Below, one piece after another: positions 27,316-36,414 of a stretch of DNA of 64,000 bases. The stretch spans positions 434,001-498,000 of the forward strand of contig LT629697.1 in the NCBI GenBank assembly GCA_900100325.1, read 5' to 3'. The notes beneath the pieces were generated by a model that saw nothing but the letters and a program-made list of their open reading frames with translations, was not told the origin of the DNA and ran no database searches. Source of the DNA: Frankineae bacterium MT45. Its GTDB lineage: Bacteria > Actinomycetota > Actinomycetes > Mycobacteriales > Jatrophihabitantaceae. The position numbers and the translations under genes were made by a program. The number at the start of each line of letters is the position of its first letter. Position 1 is the stretch's first letter.

Positions 27316-27585
27316 GTGCGACCCGAAGAGCAGCGTCAAGCGAATCAAGCTCGAATGGAACTCCTCGACGCGTACCTCGCCGGCATATCCGAACGGGATG
27401 CAGTCTTCGCTGCTACCGCGAACTCCGTCGATCGAGCGGCGGCGACGGTAGCGGTGGCGGACCTCCTTGGAATCTCCAACGTGCTCGCGTCGTCCGTTCT
27501 CGACATGCAGCTATTCCGCTTCACCGAATCGTCTCGTGAACAGATCGCGGCGGAACGCGCCGAACTACAACGCCAGGTCGGATGA
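27316..27585 (+). CDS. Free-standing GyrA coiled-coil-like mini-protein
   Basis: An 89-residue protein from GTG 27316. Residues ~12-87 align without effort to the tower/coiled-coil region of GyrA: ARMELLDAYLAGISERDAV, then LLGISNVLASSVLDMQLFRF, matching the [20 protein letters not shown] of the GyrA at 16289. The catalytic tyrosine domain and pinwheel are absent. It is not a pseudogene of the local gyrA, because the sequence is diverged yet open and compact. It sits in a co-directional trio of unknown genes. Function unknown; gyrase modulation is only a guess. Confidence 0.7.
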   Translation: MRPEEQRQANQARMELLDAYLAGISERDAVFAATANSVDRAAATVAVADLLGISNVLASSVLDMQLFRFTESSREQIAAERAELQRQVG

Positions 27586-27614
27586 GTGCCTGAAGCCAAC
27601 TTCATACGCGGGGG

Positions 27615-28346
27615 ATGGCAGTGACCGTGTTGATGGCGGCATTCAAGGTCTGGGCCGCCGTGGTGTTGGTGCTGTGGGGCGTCCTTTTCGTGTTGTTCCT
27701 GTTCGCACCGAATCGGCTGGATCGGTTCTGGCTTCTTCGAGGTCGCAGCGCAGAAGACGGACGGCCCCAGACGGCGGTGCCCCTCTGGTTCTATCTCGGA
27801 AGCGCCCTCGGGGTCGGACTGCCCGCTGCCTTCTCCATCCCAATCGTCTGGCGGATAAATCCGACTGACCGCGACAACGTCCCGCTGCATCAGGATCCAT
27901 CGGAGCTTTTGATCTGGATCTTTGCCACCTTCTCCGGCATTGCCCTTCTGGTGACGCTGCCGATGGCTTGGCGGCATGACGTGCAGGCAAGCAATCGGCT
28001 AGCGATGACGACTGGCCCGACTAACGCGGGCCCGAACGTGAAATACGGTGCTGATCGGGCCGACAACGAAGGCGTCGAGTCTGACCTCCGTCGGCTCCTG
28101 ACGCTGCTTCTACTCGTCCTTGAGAACGGACGTGCCCTCAGCATCGACGAGATCTATTTCGTTGCCGCCCGTCGGGCCGCAGGTGCCGGCAACGACCGGG
28201 CGCACGCGGATCGAGCCGTGATCGCTAGCGACGTCGTCCTACTCGTCGAGCTGGGGATGCTCGCGAAATCCTCAGACGTCGGCTCAAAGGTTCAGCGGTG
28301 GCAGATCACCGCCGCCGGACGGGACTACCTGAACGCTGGCGTGTGA
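27615..28346 (+). CDS. Membrane protein with C-terminal winged-helix-like domain
   Basis: A 243-residue protein. Three probable membrane segments are at about 8-30, 57-80 and 99-118. The C-terminal half is cytoplasmic; residues ~165-240 (VLENGRALSIDEIYFVAARRA, then LVELGMLAKS and RWQITAAGRDYL) read like a winged-helix domain. I do not recognise the family. ATG 27615 lies 29 bp after the GyrA-like gene, so the two are probably co-transcribed. A membrane-anchored DNA- or protein-binding role is an inference. Confidence 0.65.
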   Translation: MAVTVLMAAFKVWAAVVLVLWGVLFVLFLFAPNRLDRFWLLRGRSAEDGRPQTAVPLWFYLGSALGVGLPAAFSIPIVWRINPTDRDNVPLHQDPSELLIWIFATFSGIALLVTLPMAWRHDVQASNRLAMTTGPTNAGPNVKYGADRADNEGVESDLRRLLTLLLLVLENGRALSIDEIYFVAARRAAGAGNDRAHADRAVIASDVVLLVELGMLAKSSDVGSKVQRWQITAAGRDYLNAGV

Positions 28347-28350
28347 CCGG

Positions 28351-28794
28351 CTACTCGACCTCTTCGCGGATGTCCTCGTAGTAGAGCGGTCGATCCGATT
28401 CGCTGTAGGCCGGAAGCACGATCAGCTCCGGCTCGGGAACCGGCCCGAGCGCACCGACGCAGCGCTCCAGCAGCATGGCCGCCGCCGAGAGCGCAGGCCA
28501 GAGCAGCAGCAACCGCCGGCGCCGAGACGTACCGAGCAGCAGCGCGGCCGGGAGGGCAGCCACCAGACTGGCGCCGCCGAAGGAGTCCATCAGGTCACCG
28601 GCCACTGAGTCGTCGGCCCACCGCCGCAGCCGCATCACGACTCCGCCAGGACCGTCTTCGGCCGAGGCCAACTGCGCCACCCGCCAAGTAGCGAGCGCAC
28701 CAACAACGAATCCGACCGACGTATCGCGCGAGGGCAAGAGACTCTCCAAATGACTTGTGGGGCGTGGCAGGCTGTTCTTGACCTCAGAGGCCAC
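28351..28794 (-). CDS. Putative DUF1360-like membrane protein
   Basis: About 147 residues from a GTG at 28794. Two to three hydrophobic segments are visible (VGFVVGALATWRVAQL, ASLVAALPAALLLG, LLLLWPALSAAAMLLERC), with EDGPGG and RLRRWAD between. The ATWRVxxLxxxEDGP pattern recalls DUF1360, although its usual cysteine motif is missing. The frame is open to 28905, which would overlap the start of the divergent decarboxylase gene, so the shorter form is preferred. Function unknown. Confidence 0.5.
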   Translation of the reverse strand: MASEVKNSLPRPTSHLESLLPSRDTSVGFVVGALATWRVAQLASAEDGPGGVVMRLRRWADDSVAGDLMDSFGGASLVAALPAALLLGTSRRRRLLLLWPALSAAAMLLERCVGALGPVPEPELIVLPAYSESDRPLYYEDIREEVE

Positions 28795-28851
28795 CGTGAC
28801 GGGTCGTGATACACGCCCGCATCCGCAGCAGTGCGACGAAAGGTGCAGCAA

Positions 28852-30246
28852 ATGACGGCTCGACCCAGTGACTACACCGCTGCCCTCGCGGCCGCGGCCG
28901 ACCATGCCCAGCGCTGGCTCGCCTCCGTCCCCGACCGTCCGGTGCCACCTCAGCGCAACGCCGACGAACTGCGCAGCAGCTTCGGTGAGTCGATCCCCGA
29001 GGGTGCCGGAGACCCGGCCGAGGTCGTCAAACTGTTGGCCGAAGCGGCCGACCCCGGACTGATGAGCATGGCCTCGGGCCGCTTCTACGGCTGGGTGATC
29101 GGCGGGACGCTCCCGGCCGCGCTCGGCGCCGACTGGCTGGTCAGCGCCTGGGATCAGAACGCCGGCATGCGCGGCGCCTCACCCGGAGTCGTCGCCGCCG
29201 AGGAGGCCGCCGCCCGCTGGCTGCTGGACATCCTGGGCCTCCCGGCGACGGCCGACGTCGGCTTCGTCACCGGCGCCACCATGGCCAACTTCAGCTGCCT
29301 GGCCGCCGCGCGCCAGCGGGTTCTCGACACCGCCGGCTGGGACGTGGCGCTGCACGGCCTCACCGGATCGCCGAAGGTACGGGTCATCGTCGGGGCCGAA
29401 CGGCACGCCTCGGTCGACATCGCGCTGCGGTACCTCGGTCTCGGCACCCCGATCGCCGTCCCCGCCGACGCGCAGGGACGAATCCAACCCGACGCCCTCA
29501 CCCAGCTCCTCGACGGCATGGAGCCAGGGCCGACGATCCTCTGCCTGCAGGCCGGGAATGTGCACTCCGGATCCTTCGACGACTTCACCGAGACGATCGC
29601 CGCGGCGCATGCCCACGGGGCGTGGGTGCACGTCGACGGCGCTTTCGGGCTCTGGGCCGGCGCCTCCGGTGCTCACCGCAGCCTCGTCACCGGCTACGAG
29701 GCGGCCGACTCGTGGGCCACGGATGCCCATAAAACATTGAACGTTCCTTACGACTGCGGCGTCTCCATCGTCGCCGATTCGGCCGCCCTCCGCTCGGCGC
29801 TGGGGGTCCAGGCCAGTTACCTGCTGCACGATTCGGCCGGCGATCCCCTGGAACTCGTCCCCGAGATGTCACGGCGGGCCCGTGGGGTTCCGGTCTGGGC
29901 GGCACTCCGATCGCTCGGACGTAGCGGCGTCGCCGACCTCGTCGACCGCCTGGTCGCAAACGCCCGTGCCCTGGCCGATGGGGTGGCGGCCCTCGACGGG
30001 ATCGAGGTGCTCAACGACGTCGTCTACACCCAGGTCTGCATCGCCATCGGCGACGACGAACGCACCCGCGCAGTCGAGCAGAGCCTGCTCGCCGACGGTG
30101 CTACCTGGATGTCCGGGTCACGCTGGGGTGGCCGGCAGATCATCCGGATCTCGGTGAGCAACTGGTCCACCGATGACGAGGACGTCGCCGAGTCGATCGC
30201 GGCCGTCCAGCGAGCGATTGAAGCCACCGAGACGGTATCGGCCTAG
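28852..30246 (+). CDS. PLP-dependent group II decarboxylase family protein
   Basis: A 464-residue fold-type I PLP enzyme of the aromatic-amino-acid/glutamate decarboxylase family. Motifs are GRFYGWVIGGTLPAA, TGATMANFSCLAAAR, ERHASVDIALRYLG, HVDGAFGLWA (PLP-ring aspartate) and the PLP-lysine in TDAHKTLNVPYDCG. The segment NWSTDDEDV with ISVSNWST near the end is typical. Start ATG 28852 rather than the open frame at 28831. The last four bases overlap the convergent ABC-transporter gene. The substrate cannot be named. Confidence 0.88.
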   Translation: MTARPSDYTAALAAAADHAQRWLASVPDRPVPPQRNADELRSSFGESIPEGAGDPAEVVKLLAEAADPGLMSMASGRFYGWVIGGTLPAALGADWLVSAWDQNAGMRGASPGVVAAEEAAARWLLDILGLPATADVGFVTGATMANFSCLAAARQRVLDTAGWDVALHGLTGSPKVRVIVGAERHASVDIALRYLGLGTPIAVPADAQGRIQPDALTQLLDGMEPGPTILCLQAGNVHSGSFDDFTETIAAAHAHGAWVHVDGAFGLWAGASGAHRSLVTGYEAADSWATDAHKTLNVPYDCGVSIVADSAALRSALGVQASYLLHDSAGDPLELVPEMSRRARGVPVWAALRSLGRSGVADLVDRLVANARALADGVAALDGIEVLNDVVYTQVCIAIGDDERTRAVEQSLLADGATWMSGSRWGGRQIIRISVSNWSTDDEDVAESIAAVQRAIEATETVSA

Positions 30247-33200
30247 CTGGCCACCGCTTCGCCACCGGCGATCGTCTCGAAGGCGCGCCACATCGCCGCG
30301 TACTGCCCGTCGGCCGCGAGTAGTTGCTCATGGCTGCCGACCTCGGCGACACCACCGTGCGAGAGCACCACGATCCGGTCGGCCTGGCGAGCCGTCTGCA
30401 TGCGGTGGGCAATAACAATGCTGGTCCGTCCGCGCGCGAGCTGACTCATCGCTGCCGACACGCGAGCCTCGGTGGCCAGGTCCAGGTTCGAGGTTGCCTC
30501 GTCCAGCAGCAGCACCAAGGGGTCGACGAGTTCTGCCCGGGCCAGCGCCAGGAGTTGCCGCTGACCGGCTGACATCGACCGTCCGCGCTCCGAGATCTCA
30601 TGCAGGTAGCCGCCGGTGAGACCAGCGATGAAATCGTGCGCACCGACGGCCCGGGCCGCCGCCTCCACCTCAGCTTCGGTGGCATCGGGGCGTCCATAGG
30701 CGATGTTGTCGCGGACGCTCCCGGTGAAGAGGAACGCCTCCTGCGGAACGTAGCCGAGTTGGCGGCGGAAGGCGCCGAGGTCGAGGGTGCGGAGATCGTG
30801 GCCGTCTATGCGCACCGCGCCGGCGTCGGGATCGTAGAAGCGCGCCAGCAGTTTCATCACCGTCGACTTGCCGGCGCCGGTCTCGCCGACCAGCGCCACC
30901 GTCTCGCCGGCGGCGATGGTGATGTCGATGCGGTGCAGGGCCTCCGGCGGCTTACCGCCGGCCGCGTCGGCGACCTCGAGTAGCCGCGGATCAGCCGGAC
31001 CGCTCACCGGACCGGCCGTCACCCGATGAGGCGCCAGCGGGTAGGAGAAGCGCACGTTTTCAAGGGAGATCTCGCCGCGGAGCCGCCCCGGGTCAACCGG
31101 CTCGGCCGGCTGCGGGGTGAGCGTCTCCAGTTGCATGAGCTCGGCGATGCGGTTGACCGAGACCCGCGTCTGCTGCCAGGAGTCGAAGACCTGGGAGAGC
31201 TGCTGGATCGGCGAGAAGAACATGTCGACGTAGAGGATGAATGCGATCAGCGCTCCGGTCGTCAGATGTCCTTGTGAAATAAGGCCAGCACCGACGCCGA
31301 GGACGATCGCGTCGGCCACTGCGGAGAGGAACTGGACGAACGGGAAGTAGGTGGCGACCAGGCGCTGGGCGGCGATTCGGGACGTCAGATAGTCGAGGCC
31401 CAGCCGGTGGAAGCGGTCTTTGGTGCGGGCCTCGTGCACGAATGCCTGTGATTCACGGACACCTGAGAGGCTCTCCTGGAAATCGGCGTTGACGATCGCC
31501 ACGCGTTCTCGGGAGATGTCGTAGAGGCGGGAGGACTTGCGGCGGAAGACGTAGGTGGCGATGGCCAGCGGGACGATCACACTCAGCGTGCAGAGCGCGA
31601 GCTCGACGTTCACCAGCAGCAGCACCACACCGACGCCGACGAAGGTCACCAGCGAGACCAGTGCCGAAAGTAGCCCGTTCTGGATCAGTGACTCGAACTG
31701 ATCGACGTCGGTCGTCATCCGCGTCATGATGCGGCCGGCCATCTCGCGCTCGTAGTAATCCAACGACAAACGCTGCAGATGGGCCCAGATCCGGATGCGG
31801 AGCGAGAGCATCACGCGCTGCGCGGTACGCCCGGTCACGAAGGTCTCGGCGATCTCAACTAGCAGGTCGGAGAGGGTGATCAGCAGGAACGCCGCCGCCG
31901 CTGCGAAGAGCACCCGAGAGGATCCAGCGGCGACTCCGCTGTCGATACCGATCTTCACCAGCACTGGGCCGGCCAGTGACGCCACCCCGTCGAGCACCAC
32001 CAACGCGAGGCCGACCATCAGCGGGCGGCGGAATTCTCGCAGCAGACGGCGCAGGCTGAAGCGACGCTCGTGACGAGCCTCCTGCTGCAACTCCACGACG
32101 GCCTCGTCGCGGATCGGCTGCAGCGCCGCCACCCGGGCCAGCAACTCCGGTGTCGGGGCGAGGTTCATCCGCCAACTCCCCGACGCCCCTCGGCCGCCGC
32201 CGCCCAAGCCGGCGCCGATGCTCGGAGCCCCGATACTGCGCCCGTTGTAGGAGGCTCCTGCCGCGGGGCGTCCGCCGGACCAGGCGGCCGCGGTGACCGA
32301 GCTCGGCTCATCCAACCCGCGGGTGAAGTCGACCAGCGCCTCGACCCGATCGCCGATCTGTGCCGCCACCTCTTCGTCCAGGCCAGTGAGCAGTCGGCGG
32401 TATCCGGGGCTGCTGGCGAAGAGTTCCTCGTGCGTCCCCTCCTCCACGACCGCGCCCGCCTCCAGCACGACGATCCGGTCGGCCAGGTGCAGGGTGGAGC
32501 GCCGATGCGCCACCAGCAGAGTGGTGCGATCGGCCATGACCTCACGCAGCGCATGGTGAATCGACTCCTCGGTGCGCGAGTCGACGGCACTTGTCGCATC
32601 GTCCAGGATCAGGATTCGCGGGTTGGCCAGCAGCGCACGGGCCAGGGCGATGCGCTGCCGCTGCCCGCCGGAGAGCGTCAGTCCACGCTCCCCGACGACC
32701 GTGTTGTAGCCCCGCGGCAGGCGCCGGATGAACTCGTCCGCCTCGGCGGCCCGGGCGGCGGCGAAGACCTCCTCGTCTGTGGCCTCGGGACGCCCGTAGG
32801 CGATGTTGGACCGTACCGAGTCGGAGAAGAGGAAGCTCTCTTCGAAGACGACGCCGACCTGGCGGCGCAGTGACTGCAGGGTGACGTCACGCAGGTCGTG
32901 CCCGTCGACCCGCACCACACCCGCGCTCGGGTCGTAGAAGCGGCTGACCAGCGCGGTGACGGTCGACTTCCCACTGCCGCTGGGGCCGACGATAGCAACG
33001 CGTTCTCCCGCGTTTATATGGAGGTTCAGCGACTTCAAGGTGGCCGGTGGGTGCGTCTCATCCGCAGCGGCCGCCCGGTAGTGGAAGTCGACGCCAGCGA
33101 AGTCGATCTCCCCGCGAATATCGGAGAGTTCCACCGCAGCCGGCTTGTCGGCGATGGCGGGCTTCAGGCCGAGGAGCTCGAAGATGCGCTCCACACCGGC

Positions 33201-34133
33201 GCGGGCCTGCTGCCCGACGGTGAGGATTCCGGCCAGTTGCCGGGCCGGCGCCATCAGCTGGCCGATGTAGGTCGAGAAGGCGAGGAACGTGCCGAGGGTG
33301 ATGTCACCCTGCAGGGTCAGCCAGCCGCCGAGGGCCAGGACCGCAACCTGTCCGAGGGCGGGAATCGCCTGCAATAGCGGCTGATAGCGGGACTGCAGCC
33401 GCACCGCCCGCATCTGCGATCCGTAGAGATCGCTGGCTACCCCAGCCATCCGCTCAAGTTCGCGCTGCTCCTGCCCGAACGCCTTGACCACCCGCACGCC
33501 GTTGACGTCCTCGTCGACGATCTGGGCCACGTCGCCTTCACGCTGCTGCCCGTCCCAGGTCGCCGGGAAGATCCGCCAGCGCATCCGGTAGGAGACGACA
33601 AGCAGCGCCGGTGCGACGAGCAGGCTCACCACCGCCAGCAGTGGCGAGAGGTAGAGCATCACCCCGATGGAGAGGAGCATCAGCAGCACGTTGCCGCTCA
33701 TGATCGGCAGGAAGGCGAGCAGCCCCTGCACCAGGGCGGTATCGGAGTTGGCCCGCGAGACGAGCTGCCCGGTCGGCATCCGATCCAGGTTGGCGAAGTC
33801 CATCGTCTGCAGGTGATCGTGCATGTCGTTGCGCAGATCGTTCTGCACCGAGAGGGCAACCCGACCACCCCGGTAACGCCGGATGTAGGCAAATCCGAAG
33901 CTGGCGACGGCGACGAGGATGAGCAGCGTCAACCAGGGCCAGAGCGCGGCGCCGGGAGTCAGGATGACGTTGTCGACGATCTGCCGCTCGATCAGCGGCA
34001 CCCCGGTCTGGCAGAGGCCGCCGAGTACGGCCGTGAGCATCGCCAGGTAGACGTCGCGGCGATGGCGCATGAGGTAACCCCAGAGGCGACGCAGCCAACC
34101 CGGTTCAGTGCTGGAATCTGACGAGCGGCTCAC
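30243..34133 (-). CDS. Fused ABC exporter (TMD-NBD-TMD-NBD)
   Basis: A 1296-residue full-length type IV ABC exporter, two half-transporters joined head to tail. Each has a six-helix membrane domain (about 20-310 and 700-985) and an ATPase domain. NBD1 has Walker A GPSGSGKST, signature LSGGQRQR and Walker B ILILDDATSAVD. NBD2 has Walker A GETGAGKST, signature MSAGQRQ and LLLDEATSNLD. NBD1 has Asp where the catalytic Glu is expected, and NBD2 has a changed signature, so one composite ATP site is degenerate. Gly/Ala-rich linker at about 630-660. Substrate unknown; lipids or drugs are common for the class. Confidence 0.93.
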   Translation of the reverse strand: MSRSSDSSTEPGWLRRLWGYLMRHRRDVYLAMLTAVLGGLCQTGVPLIERQIVDNVILTPGAALWPWLTLLILVAVASFGFAYIRRYRGGRVALSVQNDLRNDMHDHLQTMDFANLDRMPTGQLVSRANSDTALVQGLLAFLPIMSGNVLLMLLSIGVMLYLSPLLAVVSLLVAPALLVVSYRMRWRIFPATWDGQQREGDVAQIVDEDVNGVRVVKAFGQEQRELERMAGVASDLYGSQMRAVRLQSRYQPLLQAIPALGQVAVLALGGWLTLQGDITLGTFLAFSTYIGQLMAPARQLAGILTVGQQARAGVERIFELLGLKPAIADKPAAVELSDIRGEIDFAGVDFHYRAAAADETHPPATLKSLNLHINAGERVAIVGPSGSGKSTVTALVSRFYDPSAGVVRVDGHDLRDVTLQSLRRQVGVVFEESFLFSDSVRSNIAYGRPEATDEEVFAAARAAEADEFIRRLPRGYNTVVGERGLTLSGGQRQRIALARALLANPRILILDDATSAVDSRTEESIHHALREVMADRTTLLVAHRRSTLHLADRIVVLEAGAVVEEGTHEELFASSPGYRRLLTGLDEEVAAQIGDRVEALVDFTRGLDEPSSVTAAAWSGGRPAAGASYNGRSIGAPSIGAGLGGGGRGASGSWRMNLAPTPELLARVAALQPIRDEAVVELQQEARHERRFSLRRLLREFRRPLMVGLALVVLDGVASLAGPVLVKIGIDSGVAAGSSRVLFAAAAAFLLITLSDLLVEIAETFVTGRTAQRVMLSLRIRIWAHLQRLSLDYYEREMAGRIMTRMTTDVDQFESLIQNGLLSALVSLVTFVGVGVVLLLVNVELALCTLSVIVPLAIATYVFRRKSSRLYDISRERVAIVNADFQESLSGVRESQAFVHEARTKDRFHRLGLDYLTSRIAAQRLVATYFPFVQFLSAVADAIVLGVGAGLISQGHLTTGALIAFILYVDMFFSPIQQLSQVFDSWQQTRVSVNRIAELMQLETLTPQPAEPVDPGRLRGEISLENVRFSYPLAPHRVTAGPVSGPADPRLLEVADAAGGKPPEALHRIDITIAAGETVALVGETGAGKSTVMKLLARFYDPDAGAVRIDGHDLRTLDLGAFRRQLGYVPQEAFLFTGSVRDNIAYGRPDATEAEVEAAARAVGAHDFIAGLTGGYLHEISERGRSMSAGQRQLLALARAELVDPLVLLLDEATSNLDLATEARVSAAMSQLARGRTSIVIAHRMQTARQADRIVVLSHGGVAEVGSHEQLLAADGQYAAMWRAFETIAGGEAVAS

Positions 34134-34168
34134 TCGCCCCAGGGTAGCAAGGTAGTTCGCCCGGCGAA

Positions 34169-35092
34169 CTAAATATCGCTAGGAGCGGAGCTGCGCCGAT
34201 TCGGCGGGGCCGGCGGTGGATTGGACGGGCCACCCAAGCCGAGGCGCCGGCGCAGCCGCTGACCGATCGGCGGGCGCTGCCCGAGGGGTCGCAGCTTGGG
34301 GCGGAAGTACAACTCAGGGCCGGCGATGGTGCGGGCGATCAGTTCGGGACCGAGCCCGATCGGCGCATCCTCGGTGCCGGTGTCCTGCTCGTCCAGGCGG
34401 CGCGGGCCACCGATCTGGCTGGCGTACGCAGCCAGGGCTGCCCGCTTGTCGGTCTGCAGCCCGTCCAGGGAGATGCGCTCGACCCGCCCGGTCCCCAGCA
34501 GCATGAGGAACTGCAGCACGCCGCTGCCATTGATGAGCCGCCGCGAGATGGGCCAGTCACTCCAGAGCCAGATCGGATACTCGAGCAGGCGCGGCGGGTG
34601 GCTCAATGCCTCGACCGCACTCCGGGTGGCGACGGCGGCGGCCGCATGGTCGGCGTGCCACTCCTGCATGCAGGTGACGTAAATGTCGTCCGGGTTGACG
34701 TTCTCGATCAGCCGCCCCAGATCAGCCTGGATCTGCGGCAGGAAGTCGGCCAGGGAGGCGTCCGGGTACCCCAACTCGTGCACGTCCGCGGCACCGACTC
34801 CGAGGCGCTCTGCGGCCACAGCCAGTTCGGCGCTGCGGGTCTGGACCAGGGTGGCCCGGTCGGTGTCGTCAGCGATCTCCGAGGCGCCGCCGTCACTGAG
34901 CACGACGAGCGTGACCTGTGCCCCAGCCCGGCGGGCCAGCAGCACCCGGCCACCGCAGCCGAGCGTCTCGTCGTCCGGGTGCGGTGCGACGATCAGCGCG
35001 CTCCGTGGTCCGATGCTGCGGGTCACGTCGACCGCGCGCCGGGTCAGCAATAGACGAGCGGCCCGGCGGCCCCTCGGAGCGAGGGTGCTCAC
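34169..35092 (-). CDS. PIG-L/LmbE-family deacetylase
   Basis: Zinc-dependent de-N-acetylase, 307 residues. The metal-binding APHPDDETLGCGG motif is at about 36-48 and the second histidine pair is in WHADHAAAA. Such enzymes remove acetyl groups from N-acetylglucosaminyl compounds, as MshB does in mycothiol synthesis. The GTG start overlaps the upstream glycosyltransferase stop by four bases, so the two are one unit and a role in modifying the same glycan is likely. The C-terminal ~35 residues are Pro/Arg-rich. It is not clearly MshB itself. Confidence 0.87.
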   Translation of the reverse strand: MSTLAPRGRRAARLLLTRRAVDVTRSIGPRSALIVAPHPDDETLGCGGRVLLARRAGAQVTLVVLSDGGASEIADDTDRATLVQTRSAELAVAAERLGVGAADVHELGYPDASLADFLPQIQADLGRLIENVNPDDIYVTCMQEWHADHAAAAVATRSAVEALSHPPRLLEYPIWLWSDWPISRRLINGSGVLQFLMLLGTGRVERISLDGLQTDKRAALAAYASQIGGPRRLDEQDTGTEDAPIGLGPELIARTIAGPELYFRPKLRPLGQRPPIGQRLRRRLGLGGPSNPPPAPPNRRSSAPSDI

Positions 35093-36201
35093 GAGACGAG
35101 GTTCCGTTCCAGGAGGGCCTGCCGTACGACGGCCTCGAAGGCGTCGGCGGAACTCTCCCAGGTGAAGGTGGCGACGCGCTGACGGCCGTTCGCTGCGACC
35201 TGGTCGCGCAGTTGTGGGTCGTGAACCATCCGCAGCACCGAGCGGGCCAGTGCAGCAGTGTCGCCGACCGCGCAGAGCAGCGCCGATTCACCGTCGCGGG
35301 CGAACTCGTCCACCCCGCCGTTTCTGGTGCTGACCAGGGCAGCCCCGCAGGCCATCGCCTCCATCGAAGGAAACCCCCACCCCTCGCTCAGGCTTGTGCA
35401 GAGAAACACCGAGCAGCGGCGGTAGATCCCCTCCACGAGGCCGCGGTCGTGCAGGCGACGGTGGTAGCGGACGTAGTGCGGCAGGCGGTGCGGTCGGATG
35501 CTCGTGCCGAACGCCGTGATCGGCAGTTCGGGAAGCGCCTCATGCACCAGTCGCAGCGTCTCGACGGCGTCGTCGAAACCCTTCACCGAGGCGAGGCTGA
35601 CGTTCACCGCGAGGTGCGGCGGCCGCCCGCCAGTGGCTGAACCCTGGTTGAAGACGCTGGTGTCGATCCCGTTGGGCACCAGATGCAGTCGACGGTCGGG
35701 GAGGCCGAGGTGGGCGGCCCGATCCAGCAGGCCGTGCGAGACGACGGCGATGTGCATGGGCAGCCGCCAGGTGGCCTCGACCCGATCGACCGGCCCCATC
35801 CACGTCTCGTAGGCCTGGATGAGCTGCATCTTGGCCACCCCGTCGGCCCGCCGTCCCAGAATCTCGCTGGTTCGCCACAGGGTGCCGACGTAGAGGTCGG
35901 CCGCCGGCAGCGGCATCTGGTCGTGCAGGAGATCGACGAAGAGCATCTCCACCCGGGGGTCGATCTCCATCCAGGTGATCCGCCGCTGCGGGGTGCGGTC
36001 GCGTACGGCCTGGGCGTAGCTCCGGGCGATGTCGAGGAGGCGCCAGGGCGGCCGGCGGCGACCCAGCGGATGAACCACGCTCACCTGATAGCCGCGAGCA
36101 GCCAGGCGGTTCGCGTGTTCGTAGTAGGTCCGGGCGCCGCCGCTGGGCAGGCGGGGGAAGGAAGGGGCGAGTACGGACACGTGGGGAGGCTTAGGAACCA
36201 A
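35089..36201 (-). CDS. GT4-family glycosyltransferase
   Basis: GT-B fold glycosyltransferase, 370 residues from the TTG at 36201; a GTG at 36180 (VSVLAPSFPRLPSGG) is also a sensible start. The N-terminal domain has PSGGARTYYEHANRLAARG. The donor-binding C-terminal domain carries SLSEGWGFPSMEAMACG (the E-x7-E motif) followed by STRNGGVDEF. It retains sugar with configuration, using an NDP- or lipid-linked donor; the sugar is not known. Upstream partner of the PIG-L deacetylase in a two-gene unit. Confidence 0.88.
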   Translation of the reverse strand: MVPKPPHVSVLAPSFPRLPSGGARTYYEHANRLAARGYQVSVVHPLGRRRPPWRLLDIARSYAQAVRDRTPQRRITWMEIDPRVEMLFVDLLHDQMPLPAADLYVGTLWRTSEILGRRADGVAKMQLIQAYETWMGPVDRVEATWRLPMHIAVVSHGLLDRAAHLGLPDRRLHLVPNGIDTSVFNQGSATGGRPPHLAVNVSLASVKGFDDAVETLRLVHEALPELPITAFGTSIRPHRLPHYVRYHRRLHDRGLVEGIYRRCSVFLCTSLSEGWGFPSMEAMACGAALVSTRNGGVDEFARDGESALLCAVGDTAALARSVLRMVHDPQLRDQVAANGRQRVATFTWESSADAFEAVVRQALLERNLVS

Positions 36202-36414
36202 GACTGGACCCCCTCGGTCTGGACAGACGCGCTCCTCTAGTGCTCGGACTTGGTCTCAATGGTCCCGTGCCGCAAACGCGATCAAGGCGGTTTGCACAAC
36301 CACCACCGTACCGTTATCAATTCGTTACTCGTCAAGGCTCACTTCAAGTGGACGAATTGCGATCTCTGGGTTAAGGGAGTGTCAGCTGCGGCGGATGCGA
36401 CCGGCCGGAGATGC
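36202..36414. promoter_or_regulatory. Spacer between GT4 and MptB-like genes
   Basis: About 213 bp with no supported gene. It includes the 3' flank of the MptB-like gene and the probable promoter of the GT4-deacetylase pair. A short open frame across it (36250-36510) has no recognisable product and overlaps the MptB-like gene. Confidence 0.4.
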
